From Sinorhizobium fredii USDA 257 (lineage in GTDB: Bacteria; Pseudomonadota; Alphaproteobacteria; Rhizobiales; Rhizobiaceae), in NCBI RefSeq assembly GCF_000265205.3, contig NC_018000.1, positions 248,001 through 312,000 on the forward strand: a DNA stretch of 64,000 nucleotides, read 5' to 3'. The notes under the pieces are model-generated. The model did not search any database. It was not told the DNA's origin and was given only the letters and a program-made list of their open reading frames with translations. This document shows positions 1 to 8,060 of this stretch, piece by piece. Numbering within the stretch: the first letter of the stretch is position 1; every line of letters starts with the position of its first letter. Position numbers and translations under genes: made by a program.

Positions 1-379
1 CGAGCAGCCGCTCCATCAGCGTCTGATATTCTTCGATTCCGGCGGTGATGAATTTTACGAGATAATCGTAGCTTCCCGAAACCAAATGGCACTCGATGAC
101 CTGATCGACCTTCTCGATCGCAGTAAGAAATCTCGCGAAGTCGAGTTGACGGTGGTTCTTCAGCGTGATTTCGGTGAACACCGTCAACGTCTGGCCCAGT
201 TTTCCGATATTGATCTGCGCAGAATAGCCCTCGATATAGCCCTCCGCCTGCAGCTTTTTCACTCGCAGCAAACAGGGACTTGGGGTGAGATTGACCATTT
301 CCGCAAGCTCGACATTCGTCATTCGGCCATTCTTCTGCAATGCGTTAAGTATCTTAACGTCGATCCGATCAAGTTTCAT
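1..379 (-). CDS. Lrp/AsnC family regulator, 3' end outside window
   Basis: The reading frame starts at an ATG at 379 and runs off the left edge, so only about 126 residues are visible. The N-terminus is the Lrp-type helix-turn-helix (MKLDRIDVKIL, then a PSPCLLRVKKLQ recognition region), followed by the start of the RAM ligand-binding domain (GQTLTVFTEITLKNHRQ). It is very similar to three other regulators in the window, at 10653, 25989 and 30301. Members of this family sense amino acids and often control nearby amino-acid catabolism or transport. It lies downstream of, and in the same direction as, the tartrate dehydrogenase gene and the ttuD remnant, so it may be read with them. The ligand is unknown. 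Confidence 0.9.
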   Translation of the reverse strand, partial: MKLDRIDVKILNALQKNGRMTNVELAEMVNLTPSPCLLRVKKLQAEGYIEGYSAQINIGKLGQTLTVFTEITLKNHRQLDFARFLTAIEKVDQVIECHLVSGSYDYLVKFITAGIEEYQTLMERLL

Positions 380-431
380 TGGCTAGCTCCCGCTGATGGC
401 GCGGATGTCGTTGATGTTGGTGCGAGTTGGT

Positions 432-572
432 TCCGGCGCCGATCACGAAACATCTGCCTTTCGGCGGGGGCGGCAGATGCCGCGGGACGATCAACGCGGG
501 GTCGGCGCTGCCGACAGCAGCGTCAAAGATCCGGCGCAATGCCTTCCTTGCTTTCTTATCGTCCCAGATCAT
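432..572 (-). pseudogene. ttuD: N-terminal remnant of ttuD (hydroxypyruvate reductase / glycerate 2-kinase, MOFRL family)
   Basis: The first 47 codons after the ATG at 572 read like the start of the TtuD/GckA family: ARKALRRIFDAAV, ADPALIVPRHLPPPPKGR, then FVIGAG. After the glycine-rich VIGAG the family resemblance stops, and the frame drifts to a stop at 369, beside the Lrp start codon. About 90 percent of the usual roughly 420-residue protein is missing. It begins 16 bp after the tartrate dehydrogenase stop, the classical ttuC-ttuD order, so this looks like a tartrate operon cut by a deletion with a breakpoint near 431. A weak chance remains that the 67-codon frame is a functional small protein. 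Confidence 0.7.
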
Positions 573-588
573 AGTCGGCCACGTGTCC

Positions 589-1662
589 CTAAACGTTAGA
601 GGAGTGGATCGCGTCGAAGACCGCCTCGGTAACCTCCCGGGTAGTGGCGGAACCGCCCACGTCAGGGGTAAGAATCCCGGCGCCGGTCACCCGCGCGACA
701 GCGCGCATGAGGCGGGCCGAACCCTCCCGCTCGCCGAGGTGGTCGAGCATCTGAGCAGCAGTCCAGAAGGCGGCAACCGGGTTAGCGATGCCTTTGCCGG
801 TAATGTCGAAGGCGGAGCCGTGGATCGGCTCGAACATCGAGGGAAAGCGGCGCTCCGGATCGATATTCGCCGTCGGTGCAACCCCCAGGCTACCGGCAAG
901 CGCGCCAGCGAGATCGGAGAGAATGTCGGCGTGCAGGTTCGTTGCCACGATGGTGTCGAGGCTCTGCGGCTTGAGCGTCATCCTGACCGTCATGGCATCG
1001 ACCAGCATCTTGTCCCACGTCACGTCGGGGAATTCCTCCGCCACCTCAGAAGCGATCTCGTCCCACATGACCATGCCATGTCGCTGGGCATTCGACTTCG
1101 TAACGACCGTGAGCAACTTGCGCGGGCGGGATTGGGCCAACATAAACGCGTAGCGCATAATGCGGGTGACGCCGACGCGGGTGAAGATGGCGACCTCAGT
1201 GCCGACCTCTTCGGGCAGGCCGCGGTGGGCGCGGCCGCCATGGCCAGAATATTCGCCTTCGGAGTTCTCGCGTACGATCACCCAGTCAAGGTCGCCGGGG
1301 CCGCAATTGCGCAGCGGGGAGGTTATGCCAGGCAGGATCCTGGTTGGCCGGACATTGGCGTACTGGTCGAAGCCCTGGCAGATCGGCAATCTGAGTCCCC
1401 ACAGGGTGATATGGTCCGGAACATCCGGTGCTCCGACCGCGCCGAAATAGATAGCGTCGAATTTCTTGAGCTGCTCCAGCCCGTCCGACGGCATCATCAC
1501 ACCATGTTTCTTGTAGTAGTCAGATCCCCAGTCGAAATTTTCGACGGTGAACTTGACGTCGCCGAGTCGCATCTCCAGGTTCGCAAGAACCGTTCGGCCG
1601 GCGGCGATCACCTCAGGTCCGATGCCGTCCGCGGGTATGGCTGCGATGGAGTATTCACGCAT
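589..1662 (-). CDS. ttuC: Tartrate dehydrogenase / D-malate dehydrogenase (isocitrate/isopropylmalate dehydrogenase family)
   Basis: This 357-residue NAD-dependent beta-decarboxylating dehydrogenase oxidises tartrate or D-malate in the cytoplasm. Visible family features are the N-terminal IPADGIGPEV, the substrate-binding VIVRENSEGEYSG loop, the metal-binding stretch with DILSDLAGALAGSLG, and the NAD-site EPIHGSAFDITGKG. The length fits the family. I place the start at the ATG at 1662, preceded by a GGAGAAG ribosome site; a TTG directly upstream is also open. It precedes a truncated ttuD in the same direction and follows a GntR regulator gene. Tartrate versus D-malate specificity cannot be decided from sequence alone. 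Confidence 0.88.
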   Translation of the reverse strand: MREYSIAAIPADGIGPEVIAAGRTVLANLEMRLGDVKFTVENFDWGSDYYKKHGVMMPSDGLEQLKKFDAIYFGAVGAPDVPDHITLWGLRLPICQGFDQYANVRPTRILPGITSPLRNCGPGDLDWVIVRENSEGEYSGHGGRAHRGLPEEVGTEVAIFTRVGVTRIMRYAFMLAQSRPRKLLTVVTKSNAQRHGMVMWDEIASEVAEEFPDVTWDKMLVDAMTVRMTLKPQSLDTIVATNLHADILSDLAGALAGSLGVAPTANIDPERRFPSMFEPIHGSAFDITGKGIANPVAAFWTAAQMLDHLGEREGSARLMRAVARVTGAGILTPDVGGSATTREVTEAVFDAIHSSNV

Positions 1663-1896
1663 CAAACTTCTCCGTAGCGTTATTTGCTCAAGTTAGCTGG
1701 CAACGGCCGTTCTGCGCCTTCGGCGCCATGCGATTGGCGTCGACGCCGCGACTCCGCCGAAAAGCAGGCTCTGGCGGAGCCGGAGACGAAGCATCCAAGA
1801 TGGTGCTTGCTCCGCGTCGAACCGGCGGCACCGGCATCCTCAGCGCCGCCTGGCAGGTTATCCTTCGGAGCTGTCAAATTCCGCAGGGAGCGCAGG

Positions 1897-2580
1897 TCAG
1901 CGTTGATCGAGCAATTTGATCTGGAGATCTTCCCAGTGCTCCTGGAACGCCTCCCGCGCCGTATCGTAGTGGCGGCTTCTCAAGCTGTTGATGAGCCGCT
2001 CGTGTTCTTCCGCCATTTCTTCGGCAGTGGCGTAGAAATCCTGCCGCTGTGCGAGGAGAAGCTCAATCTCGCCCTCGAGGTCTGAATAGGTTCGCTTCAG
2101 CCGAGCGCTGCCGCTAGCGGCAATGATCGCGCGGTGGAAGTCGCGGTCCGCAGCAACCAGGAGGGATCTGTCGGAGGATAGAGTCGACCTGTGCATAACC
2201 TCCACCGCCTCCAGCGCCTGAGATGGGATGACGCCGGTCAGCACGATCAGACGAATGGCCTCGCCTTCGATGGCGCCGCGCACGCGTGTGATATCGACGA
2301 TATCGTCGGGCCCGAATTCAGGCACCACAAAGCCTCTATTCGGTATCTGACGCAGCAGGCCCTGCGTGACGAGCACCTGGGCTGCTGTACGGAATGTGTG
2401 CCGCGAGGTCGAATGCTCCTCGCACATCTTCACGTCGCGAAGGAACTCGCCTGGTTGGAAATCTCCCGACAAGATGCGCCGTCGCAAGGCGTGTGTCAGG
2501 ATTTCCACCGCGCTAGCGGGCAAGGGCTCGACATTCATCTCAAGATCTTCGGCTTGATTCTTGGCGTGCAGCGTCGGCAT
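1897..2580 (-). CDS. GntR family transcriptional regulator (FCD subfamily)
   Basis: The protein has about 227 residues if translation starts at the ATG at 2580; an upstream ATG at 2673 and a downstream one at 2538 are alternatives. The N-terminal winged helix is recognisable (AVEILTHALRRRILSGDFQPGEFL, with LRQIPNRGFVVPEF as the wing). The helical FCD effector domain follows and includes the metal/ligand-type RDFHRAII and EEHERLINSLR segments. It sits about 100 bp after the aminotransferase gene and before ttuC, all on the minus strand, so it probably controls this cluster in response to a carboxylate or amino acid. The ligand is not predictable. Confidence 0.88.
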   Translation of the reverse strand: MPTLHAKNQAEDLEMNVEPLPASAVEILTHALRRRILSGDFQPGEFLRDVKMCEEHSTSRHTFRTAAQVLVTQGLLRQIPNRGFVVPEFGPDDIVDITRVRGAIEGEAIRLIVLTGVIPSQALEAVEVMHRSTLSSDRSLLVAADRDFHRAIIAASGSARLKRTYSDLEGEIELLLAQRQDFYATAEEMAEEHERLINSLRSRHYDTAREAFQEHWEDLQIKLLDQR

Positions 2581-2684
2581 GGCTTTGGCTCTGCTCGTTG
2601 ATTTTGTTTGCACACCTACGCCACATGCGGCGGCGTAGGGCAAGGGAGATGATATTGTGCCGCCCGGCTGCATGGTGGCGGGTC

Positions 2685-4055
2685 CTAGATCTGCACGGAC
2701 CGAAGCGCCTCGTCGACGCCCTCGAGCAGACGCGCCGCATTGGCCGATGTGAAGATGAGTGGGGGCCTAATCTTCAGGATATGCGCGTCCGCTCCCGTCG
2801 CGGAAATGAGGATGCGCCGGTCGCGCAAGGCATTGACGGCTGCAAGCGCACGGTCCATGTCCGGCGTTTTCCGGTCTCTATCCCTGACGAGTTCGACGGC
2901 GAAATAGAGGCCGGCCCCGCGAACATCGCCGACGAATTCATATTTCTTCTGTAGGTCCCGCAGGCCATGGAGGATTTCGCCGCCGACCTTGGCGGCGTTG
3001 TCCAACAGGCCCTCTTCGAGGATCGTGTCGAGCACGGCCCTTGCAGCGGCGATAGCGACGGAGTTGCCGCCAAACGTGTTGAAGTAGCGCATGCTGGATC
3101 CGAATTCGGCGATGAGTTCGGGCCGCAGGACTACGCCGGCAACGGGATAGCCGTTGCCCATGGGTTTGCCCATTGTCACGATGTCCGGATCGACCTTGTG
3201 ACGGGAGTGACCCCAAAAATGGGTGCCGGTCCGCCCGAATCCGGACTGCACCTCGTCGGCGATGAACAGGCCGCCTGCCTTGCGCACCACTTCCGCCACC
3301 GGCGCCAATACGTCCGTCGGGTCGACATAGAGACCATCGGAGGAGAAGACGGAGTCGGCGATGAAGGCCGCTAGGCCGCCGCCATGCCGCTCCATGTCGG
3401 CGATCTGCCGTGCGACATCCTCCGCCATCCGCCGGCCGATTTCCTCGACGGGTAGGCGGTAGGAATCAGGCGCGGCGACCGTGCGGACATAGGGATCCAG
3501 AGCCGACTTCTTGCCGAGCGACGGCGAGATTGCCGCTACCGCGCCGCTGTTGCCGTGATAGGCTTCGGCCGTGACGATGACGCCGGTCTTGCGTGTGTGG
3601 TAACGCGCGATACGCAAGGCGAGATCGTTGGCTTCCGAGCCGGTGCATGTGAACATCGCGCATCCGGTTCGGCCGAGTTCGCCACCGAACGTATTGATCA
3701 GGGCTTCGGCATAGTCCAGCAGGGGCTCCTGCATGTAACGCGTGTGGGTACAGAGTACCTCGAGCTGCTTCTGGATCGCCTCGACGACGCGTGGATGAGA
3801 GTGACCCAGCGATACCACGTTGTTATAGGCGTCGAGATATTCGTTGCCGTGCCTGTCATAGAGGAAGACGCCCTTGGCCCGGGAGATCTCAACCGGCGAC
3901 TTGTAGAAGAGCCGATAAGCGGGCCCGAGCAGCCTTTGCCGCCTGGCGATATGCGCCAGATCTTCACTTGTGAGATGAGACGTGTCCTGAGGGTTGAAGC
4001 CATTTGGCATGTCGCCACGGAAGCCCTTGGGCAGGATAGTCGCTTGCTTGGACAT
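2685..4055 (-). CDS. Class III PLP enzyme (aminotransferase / phospho-lyase type), copy 1
   Basis: A 456-residue fold-type I PLP enzyme. The cofactor Asp lies in FIADEVQSGFGRTG and the Schiff-base Lys in MGKPMGNGYP; the GKPMGNG form is the one seen in ethanolamine-phosphate and phosphohydroxylysine phospho-lyases. The substrate-side AYHGNSGA and the closing FNTFGGN motif are also present. I start it at MSKQ (ATG 4055) rather than the open upstream extension, because the kinase gene ends only 8 bp before. That tight coupling to an APH-type kinase suggests a kinase plus phospho-lyase route that phosphorylates an amino alcohol and then eliminates ammonia and phosphate. A plain omega-aminotransferase is the alternative. 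A homologous pair lies at 8061-10581. Confidence 0.88.
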   Translation of the reverse strand: MSKQATILPKGFRGDMPNGFNPQDTSHLTSEDLAHIARRQRLLGPAYRLFYKSPVEISRAKGVFLYDRHGNEYLDAYNNVVSLGHSHPRVVEAIQKQLEVLCTHTRYMQEPLLDYAEALINTFGGELGRTGCAMFTCTGSEANDLALRIARYHTRKTGVIVTAEAYHGNSGAVAAISPSLGKKSALDPYVRTVAAPDSYRLPVEEIGRRMAEDVARQIADMERHGGGLAAFIADSVFSSDGLYVDPTDVLAPVAEVVRKAGGLFIADEVQSGFGRTGTHFWGHSRHKVDPDIVTMGKPMGNGYPVAGVVLRPELIAEFGSSMRYFNTFGGNSVAIAAARAVLDTILEEGLLDNAAKVGGEILHGLRDLQKKYEFVGDVRGAGLYFAVELVRDRDRKTPDMDRALAAVNALRDRRILISATGADAHILKIRPPLIFTSANAARLLEGVDEALRSVQI

Positions 4056-4063
4056 TACGGTTC

Positions 4064-5128
4064 CTATCGTGTCAGAAGATCGGAAATCTGTGCGGTCGAA
4101 ATCGAGTGGAACCACTCGAGGTGGGCCCAGCCGGCTTCGGTATTGCGCAGGATATAGCGGCTATTCTCGGGGAAGATTTCGGCGCGCCAGCACGTCAGCA
4201 GCGCACGGACCGCAAGACGGCCCATCGACAGGAAGGGGATGAGCCGGAGTTCCTCGTCCGTCAGTTCGGCGTGGCGGAGATAGCCGCGCAGAACGTCGCG
4301 CGGTTCGTCGAACAGGTCACGCCGGTTCCCATGGTCGAACGTTTTTGGCATCTGATTCATCAACGCCGTGGAGACATCGACGGCGATGGCGGTACGGACC
4401 GCATCGCCGAAGTCGATGACGCCGGTCAGGAACTGCGGGCTGGCGTGATCGACGACCAGGTTCGACGTATTGAAGTCGTTGTGGAGCACCTGCCGCCGGC
4501 ACAGGTCGAGGCTCGGCTTGACTTCGGCAAACCGCTCGAGCGCGCGGACGGTCCAGGCCCGCTTGCCGCCCGCGGGGATGAAGCTCAACAGATCGGTGAG
4601 ATCGGGCAGATGGGTGACGTCCCATGCCACCGCCCGACCGTCTGCGGGATGCGAGAAATCGGCCATGGAATGACGCAGCTTTGCCAGGATTTCGCCGATC
4701 CGTTCGCGCTGTGGGGCTGTGGCAGATGTCCGGTCGAGCGGAGTACCGGGGAGGAAGGTAATGAGCCGCACCACCCGCCGCTCGCCGGCACTCGTAGTGA
4801 CGATGGGCAAATCCGCGCCGTCGACGTCGCGAAGTGCACGGGGGATGGGTAAATCAGGGGCCTGCTGCTCGAGATGACGCATCAGCGCGACCTGGAAATC
4901 GAGCTCCTCCATCCGCTCGGAAGGATGAGCGATCTTTAGCACGAACTTCCCCTGGGCCGCGCAGTTGAGGAGGAACGTGTCGTCTTTCTCAGTTTCAAAG
5001 CGCGTGGCCGAGCCACGCGCGCCATATAGCCGTTCGGCGATTTCTTCGGCTTCCGCAGCGCCTACGGGATGACACGCCTCGGAAAGCTCAGGGACGCGGG
5101 CTGGCCCGCACTGATGCTTGTGACCCAT
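4064..5128 (-). CDS. APH-family small-molecule kinase (hydroxylysine kinase-like), copy 1
   Basis: A protein-kinase-like phosphotransferase of 354 residues. The nucleotide-binding Lys is in KFVLKIAHP, the catalytic loop is VLHNDFNTSNLVVD, and the metal-binding motif is VIDFGD. The frame stays open upstream but that part is not protein-like, so I choose the ATG at 5128 (MGHKHQ). The family includes aminoglycoside, choline, homoserine and hydroxylysine kinases. The immediately following class III PLP enzyme of phospho-lyase type favours a hydroxylated amine or amino acid as substrate, which is inference. It is divergent from the HAD gene at 5672, with a shared AT-rich control region between them. 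Confidence 0.87.
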   Translation of the reverse strand: MGHKHQCGPARVPELSEACHPVGAAEAEEIAERLYGARGSATRFETEKDDTFLLNCAAQGKFVLKIAHPSERMEELDFQVALMRHLEQQAPDLPIPRALRDVDGADLPIVTTSAGERRVVRLITFLPGTPLDRTSATAPQRERIGEILAKLRHSMADFSHPADGRAVAWDVTHLPDLTDLLSFIPAGGKRAWTVRALERFAEVKPSLDLCRRQVLHNDFNTSNLVVDHASPQFLTGVIDFGDAVRTAIAVDVSTALMNQMPKTFDHGNRRDLFDEPRDVLRGYLRHAELTDEELRLIPFLSMGRLAVRALLTCWRAEIFPENSRYILRNTEAGWAHLEWFHSISTAQISDLLTR

Positions 5129-5671
5129 CTTCAACTCATTCAGATCCTGCCTCGAGAATGGGCAGCTCGATGGCCTCAGTATGTCACTTTCCAATTTTTG
5201 TACAACAATTTTATTTTTTCGATAGAGATTTCTTGCCGTTGGGATCGATCTTTTCTGCCGAATGACGATTGACGACTGCGCAGGATTTCTGATGAATACG
5301 TGCAATAGCGAGCAAATATCACGGATTTTCGCCGCATCACCGCGCAATTTGTTCTGTGTGAATAACGACGCACTCAAGCTGTCGGCAAGCGGCAGGACGA
5401 TCGACCGTCCAAAAATTGTTGGACAATCAATTGCCATTGCCACAAAGTTATGCCAGTGTGCTCCCACTGGCCGGAGTGCAGCAAGCAAGTTGGAGTGCTC
5501 CGCTGGGTGGAACTGGCCCGATATCAAAAAAGGCAAAGGCAATGAAACTGCTCAGATACGCTGCCGCATCGCGGTCTATCGGCACCGCGACCTCTTTAGA
5601 CAGGCGGCATGCCCAGCACCATGACCTTGTATAGGCACACTGTGCCGTGAAAATTGGAAGGAATACACGCC
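5129..5671. promoter_or_regulatory. Divergent control region between kinase copy 1 and HAD copy 1
   Basis: This 543 bp gap has no convincing gene. The part near the kinase is AT-rich (5188-5235). Two short inverted repeats stand out: TTGTACAA at 5198-5205, and ATTGT-TGG-ACAAT at 5415-5427, followed by CAATTG. They could be operators for the local Lrp or GntR regulators, but nothing in the sequence proves it. A GGAAGG ribosome site at 5656-5661 supports the HAD start at 5672. Confidence 0.45.
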
Positions 5672-6361
5672 ATGACTCAATTTCGACCGAAGTACGTCAC
5701 CTTCGACTGCTACGGCACGCTCACCAATTTCGACATGGCCGGCGCTGCGCGACGCGTCTACGGCGAGCGTCTCTCCCCAGAAGCGATGGCCGGCTTTGTC
5801 GAGGCTTTTAGAGGCTATCGCCTTGACGAGGTGCTAGGGCCATGGAAACCTTTCCTCGAAGTGGTGCACAATTCCATCGAACGCAGCTGCAAACGCATCG
5901 GTATCCCGTTCAAACCGGAAGACGCGCAACGCATCTATGACGAAGTGCCAACCTGGGGTCCGCACCCGGACGTCCCGGCTGGCCTGTCCAGGGTGGCCAA
6001 GGAAATTCCGTTGGTCATCCTGTCGAACTCGATGAACAGCCTGATCATGTCGAACGTGGAAAAGCTGGGCGCGCCCATTCATATGGTAATCACGGCAGAA
6101 GAAGTCGGGGCATACAAACCTCTGATGAAGGGCTTCGAATACATGCTCGACAAGCTCGGCTGCGGGCCCGAAGACATTACTCATGTGTCCTCATCCTTCC
6201 GCTACGACCTGATGACCGCCTATGACCTCGGCATCAAGAGCAAGGTCTGGGTCAACCGCGGCCATGAGCCGGCCAATCCCTATTACGAATACACCGAGAT
6301 CAAGGATATCGGCGGGTTAGCCGCCGCCGTTGGCCTGGAGCCAGCCCTCAAGCGCGCCTGA
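5672..6361 (+). CDS. Haloacid dehalogenase type II-like HAD hydrolase, copy 1
   Basis: A 229-residue HAD-superfamily hydrolase. Motif I is TFDCYGTL with the nucleophilic Asp, motif II is PLVILSNS, the conserved Lys lies in GAYKP, and motif III is the SSSFRYDLMTAYDLG stretch typical of the L-2-haloacid dehalogenase branch. The ATG at 5672 has a GGAAGG ribosome site; the in-frame ATG at 5654 does not. By eye it is about 70 percent identical to the protein at 7094-7762. The family contains true dehalogenases and phosphatase-like members. Placed between two kinase/phospho-lyase pairs, it may act on a pathway intermediate rather than on a haloacid, which is inference. Confidence 0.87.
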   Translation: MTQFRPKYVTFDCYGTLTNFDMAGAARRVYGERLSPEAMAGFVEAFRGYRLDEVLGPWKPFLEVVHNSIERSCKRIGIPFKPEDAQRIYDEVPTWGPHPDVPAGLSRVAKEIPLVILSNSMNSLIMSNVEKLGAPIHMVITAEEVGAYKPLMKGFEYMLDKLGCGPEDITHVSSSFRYDLMTAYDLGIKSKVWVNRGHEPANPYYEYTEIKDIGGLAAAVGLEPALKRA

Positions 6362-7093
6362 AAAACTAGCGCTCAGGCACTGTTGCTACGATGAGACCGG
6401 GGCGGTTCATTCGCCCCTTCTCTTTATCGTTCGAAGGGGAGCAAAGCATGGCCTTTCCGGGGACCCCTTCCGCACGAGTGACCTGCTGGCGTTAGAGGAT
6501 GGTGTGATCCGAACGTGACGCAACGGCACCTCGGGCTCGGGACGCGTTTGTTGCGCGGCCGCTATCGATGTCCGCTTTCGAGTAACCGGGGCTGTTCCTC
6601 AACGACCGATTTGGGGCGCACAGCGATCGTCCGCGAAGCATGCGGGAGTGACTGGACCGGGTCGATCTTTCCGGTTCCCATCTATCCTGACAGCTCGACG
6701 GGTTCGCGGGTCTGTGGTGCGTAATGCCGGATACGGGCAGGACAGCATCGCCATCCAACCCGAACGCCAACTCGTGTATAGCGCTCGAAGGGCGGCGGGA
6801 GCATCAGCGGATGTGGCGGGGCGGATATGCATGGCGGCATGTTCAGCGTTTGGAGCAGGTGCTGGAAGGCAGGTTTACAGTGTTTTCATCCCTTTATTGA
6901 CTGGGAAATGGCCGCCCCGCCCTCGGCGCCGCGGCGGTCGGATCACCGTTCACGCGCAATCGAAAGGGCTAAGCTGACCTCTGGTCCAGAGTTTTCTGCT
7001 GACGAACCGGGGATTCCGAACGATACAGCGGCTGGGACCGGCCTACGATTGCTCATAACGGAAACAGATCCCCGCCAAAAAAGGACGAAGCGC
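6362..7093. other. Gap between the two HAD genes, no intact gene
   Basis: I see no supported gene in this 732 bp. A hairpin terminator follows the first HAD gene. On the minus strand at about 6770-6832 a short frame starts MHIRPATSADAPAAL, which resembles a GNAT acetyltransferase N-terminus, but the similarity fades within 20 codons. The sequence just before 7094 probably holds the promoter of the second HAD gene; the frame is open upstream of its ATG but is not protein-like. Confidence 0.5.
6399..6425 (+). terminator. Rho-independent terminator-like hairpin after HAD copy 1
   Basis: Arms GGGGCG (6399-6404) and CGCCCC (6412-6417) enclose a 7-nt loop and are followed by a pyrimidine tail TTCTCTTT. 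It lies 38 bp after the HAD stop codon. Confidence 0.55.
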
Positions 7094-7762
7094 ATGACCA
7101 CTTTCCGCCCGAAATACATCACCTTCGATTGCCACGGCACGCTGATCAACTTCCAGATGGCGGAGGCGGCACGCGATCTTTACGGCGACCGAATGAGCGA
7201 GCAGAAAATGCTGCAGTTCATCGCGGACTTCTCTGCGTACCGGCTCGATGAAGTCATGGCCGACTGGAAGCCCTATGCGGAGGTGGTCCATAACGCATTG
7301 GCGAGGACCTGCAAGCGCAACGGCGTCGACTTCAAGGACGAAGACGCCCAGATGGTATACGAACGCGTTCCCACCTGGGGGCCGCATCCGGACGTTCCGG
7401 CTGGGCTTGCCAAGGTGGCCAAGGAAATTCCGCTGGTCATCCTGTCAAATGCAATGAACTCGCAGATCATGTCCAACGTCGAGAAGCTCGGCGCGCCTTT
7501 CCACGCCGTTTACACCGCCGAAGAGGCTCAGGCCTACAAGCCGCACTTCCGGGCCTTCGAATATATGCTGGACATGCTTGGTTGCGGTCCGGAGGACATA
7601 CTGCATTGCTCCTCCTCGTTCCGGTACGATCTGATGTCCGCACATGACCTCGGGATCAAGAACAAGGTTTGGGTCAATCGCGGTCACGAGCCGGCCAATC
7701 CCTATTACGGCTATACCGAGATCGCCGGCATCTCGGAATTGCCAGGCGTCGTCGGGCTCTGA
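7094..7762 (+). CDS. Haloacid dehalogenase type II-like HAD hydrolase, copy 2
   Basis: A 222-residue paralogue of the protein at 5672-6361. It keeps the same motifs: TFDCHGTL with the catalytic Asp, PLVILSNA, QAYKP, and SSSFRYDLMSAHDLG. Motif I carries His where the first copy has Tyr, a position near the active site, so the two may differ in substrate. The ATG at 7094 gives the same N-terminus as copy 1 (MTTFRPKY versus MTQFRPKY); the open extension upstream is unlike a protein. It is the first gene of the second module, which continues with kinase copy 2 and PLP enzyme copy 2. Confidence 0.87.
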   Translation: MTTFRPKYITFDCHGTLINFQMAEAARDLYGDRMSEQKMLQFIADFSAYRLDEVMADWKPYAEVVHNALARTCKRNGVDFKDEDAQMVYERVPTWGPHPDVPAGLAKVAKEIPLVILSNAMNSQIMSNVEKLGAPFHAVYTAEEAQAYKPHFRAFEYMLDMLGCGPEDILHCSSSFRYDLMSAHDLGIKNKVWVNRGHEPANPYYGYTEIAGISELPGVVGL

Positions 7763-7777
7763 AAGTCTCTCTTCCGG

Positions 7778-7819
7778 CGGCCCGATAACGACACTCGGTT
7801 CGCCGAGTGTCGGGGGCCG
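7778..7819. terminator. Perfect hairpin with UUCG tetraloop after HAD copy 2
   Basis: The inner arms GACACTCGG (7790-7798) and CCGAGTGTC (7803-7811) close on a TTCG loop. The flanking CGGCCC (7778-7783) and GGGCCG (7814-7819) can pair as an outer stem. There is no T-run, so it could be a terminator, an mRNA-stabilising end, or an attenuator inside an HAD-kinase-PLP operon. The rest of the 298 bp gap to the kinase shows no gene. Confidence 0.5.
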
Positions 7820-8060
7820 ATGGAGGGCCGTTACGGTGCCGCCGTGTTCGGCGGTGGCATCACGAGCCCGGCGCGGGCGAGGCAATTCCCAAAGCCGGGA
7901 CCGAGAAAAGCGTGCTGGAGGCGGGGACGGTAGTTCGGGCGCCTTCAGCAGCAAACGCCCGACCTTAATCGAGGCTGGGCGCAGCGGAACAGATGCCATC
8001 TCGACGGTCGCTTTCGGATGAGCATGCCGCCTGGCTCCAAACAGTGCGAGGGTCTCAATC

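Noticed and set aside
427..1677. 416-codon plus-strand frame across the tartrate dehydrogenase
   Set aside because: It is the antisense of a well-supported dehydrogenase and has no family features.
6599..6832. Possible GNAT acetyltransferase starting MHIRPATSADAPAAL
   Set aside because: Only about 20 residues resemble the family; the acetyl-CoA motif is absent in all frames that I followed.
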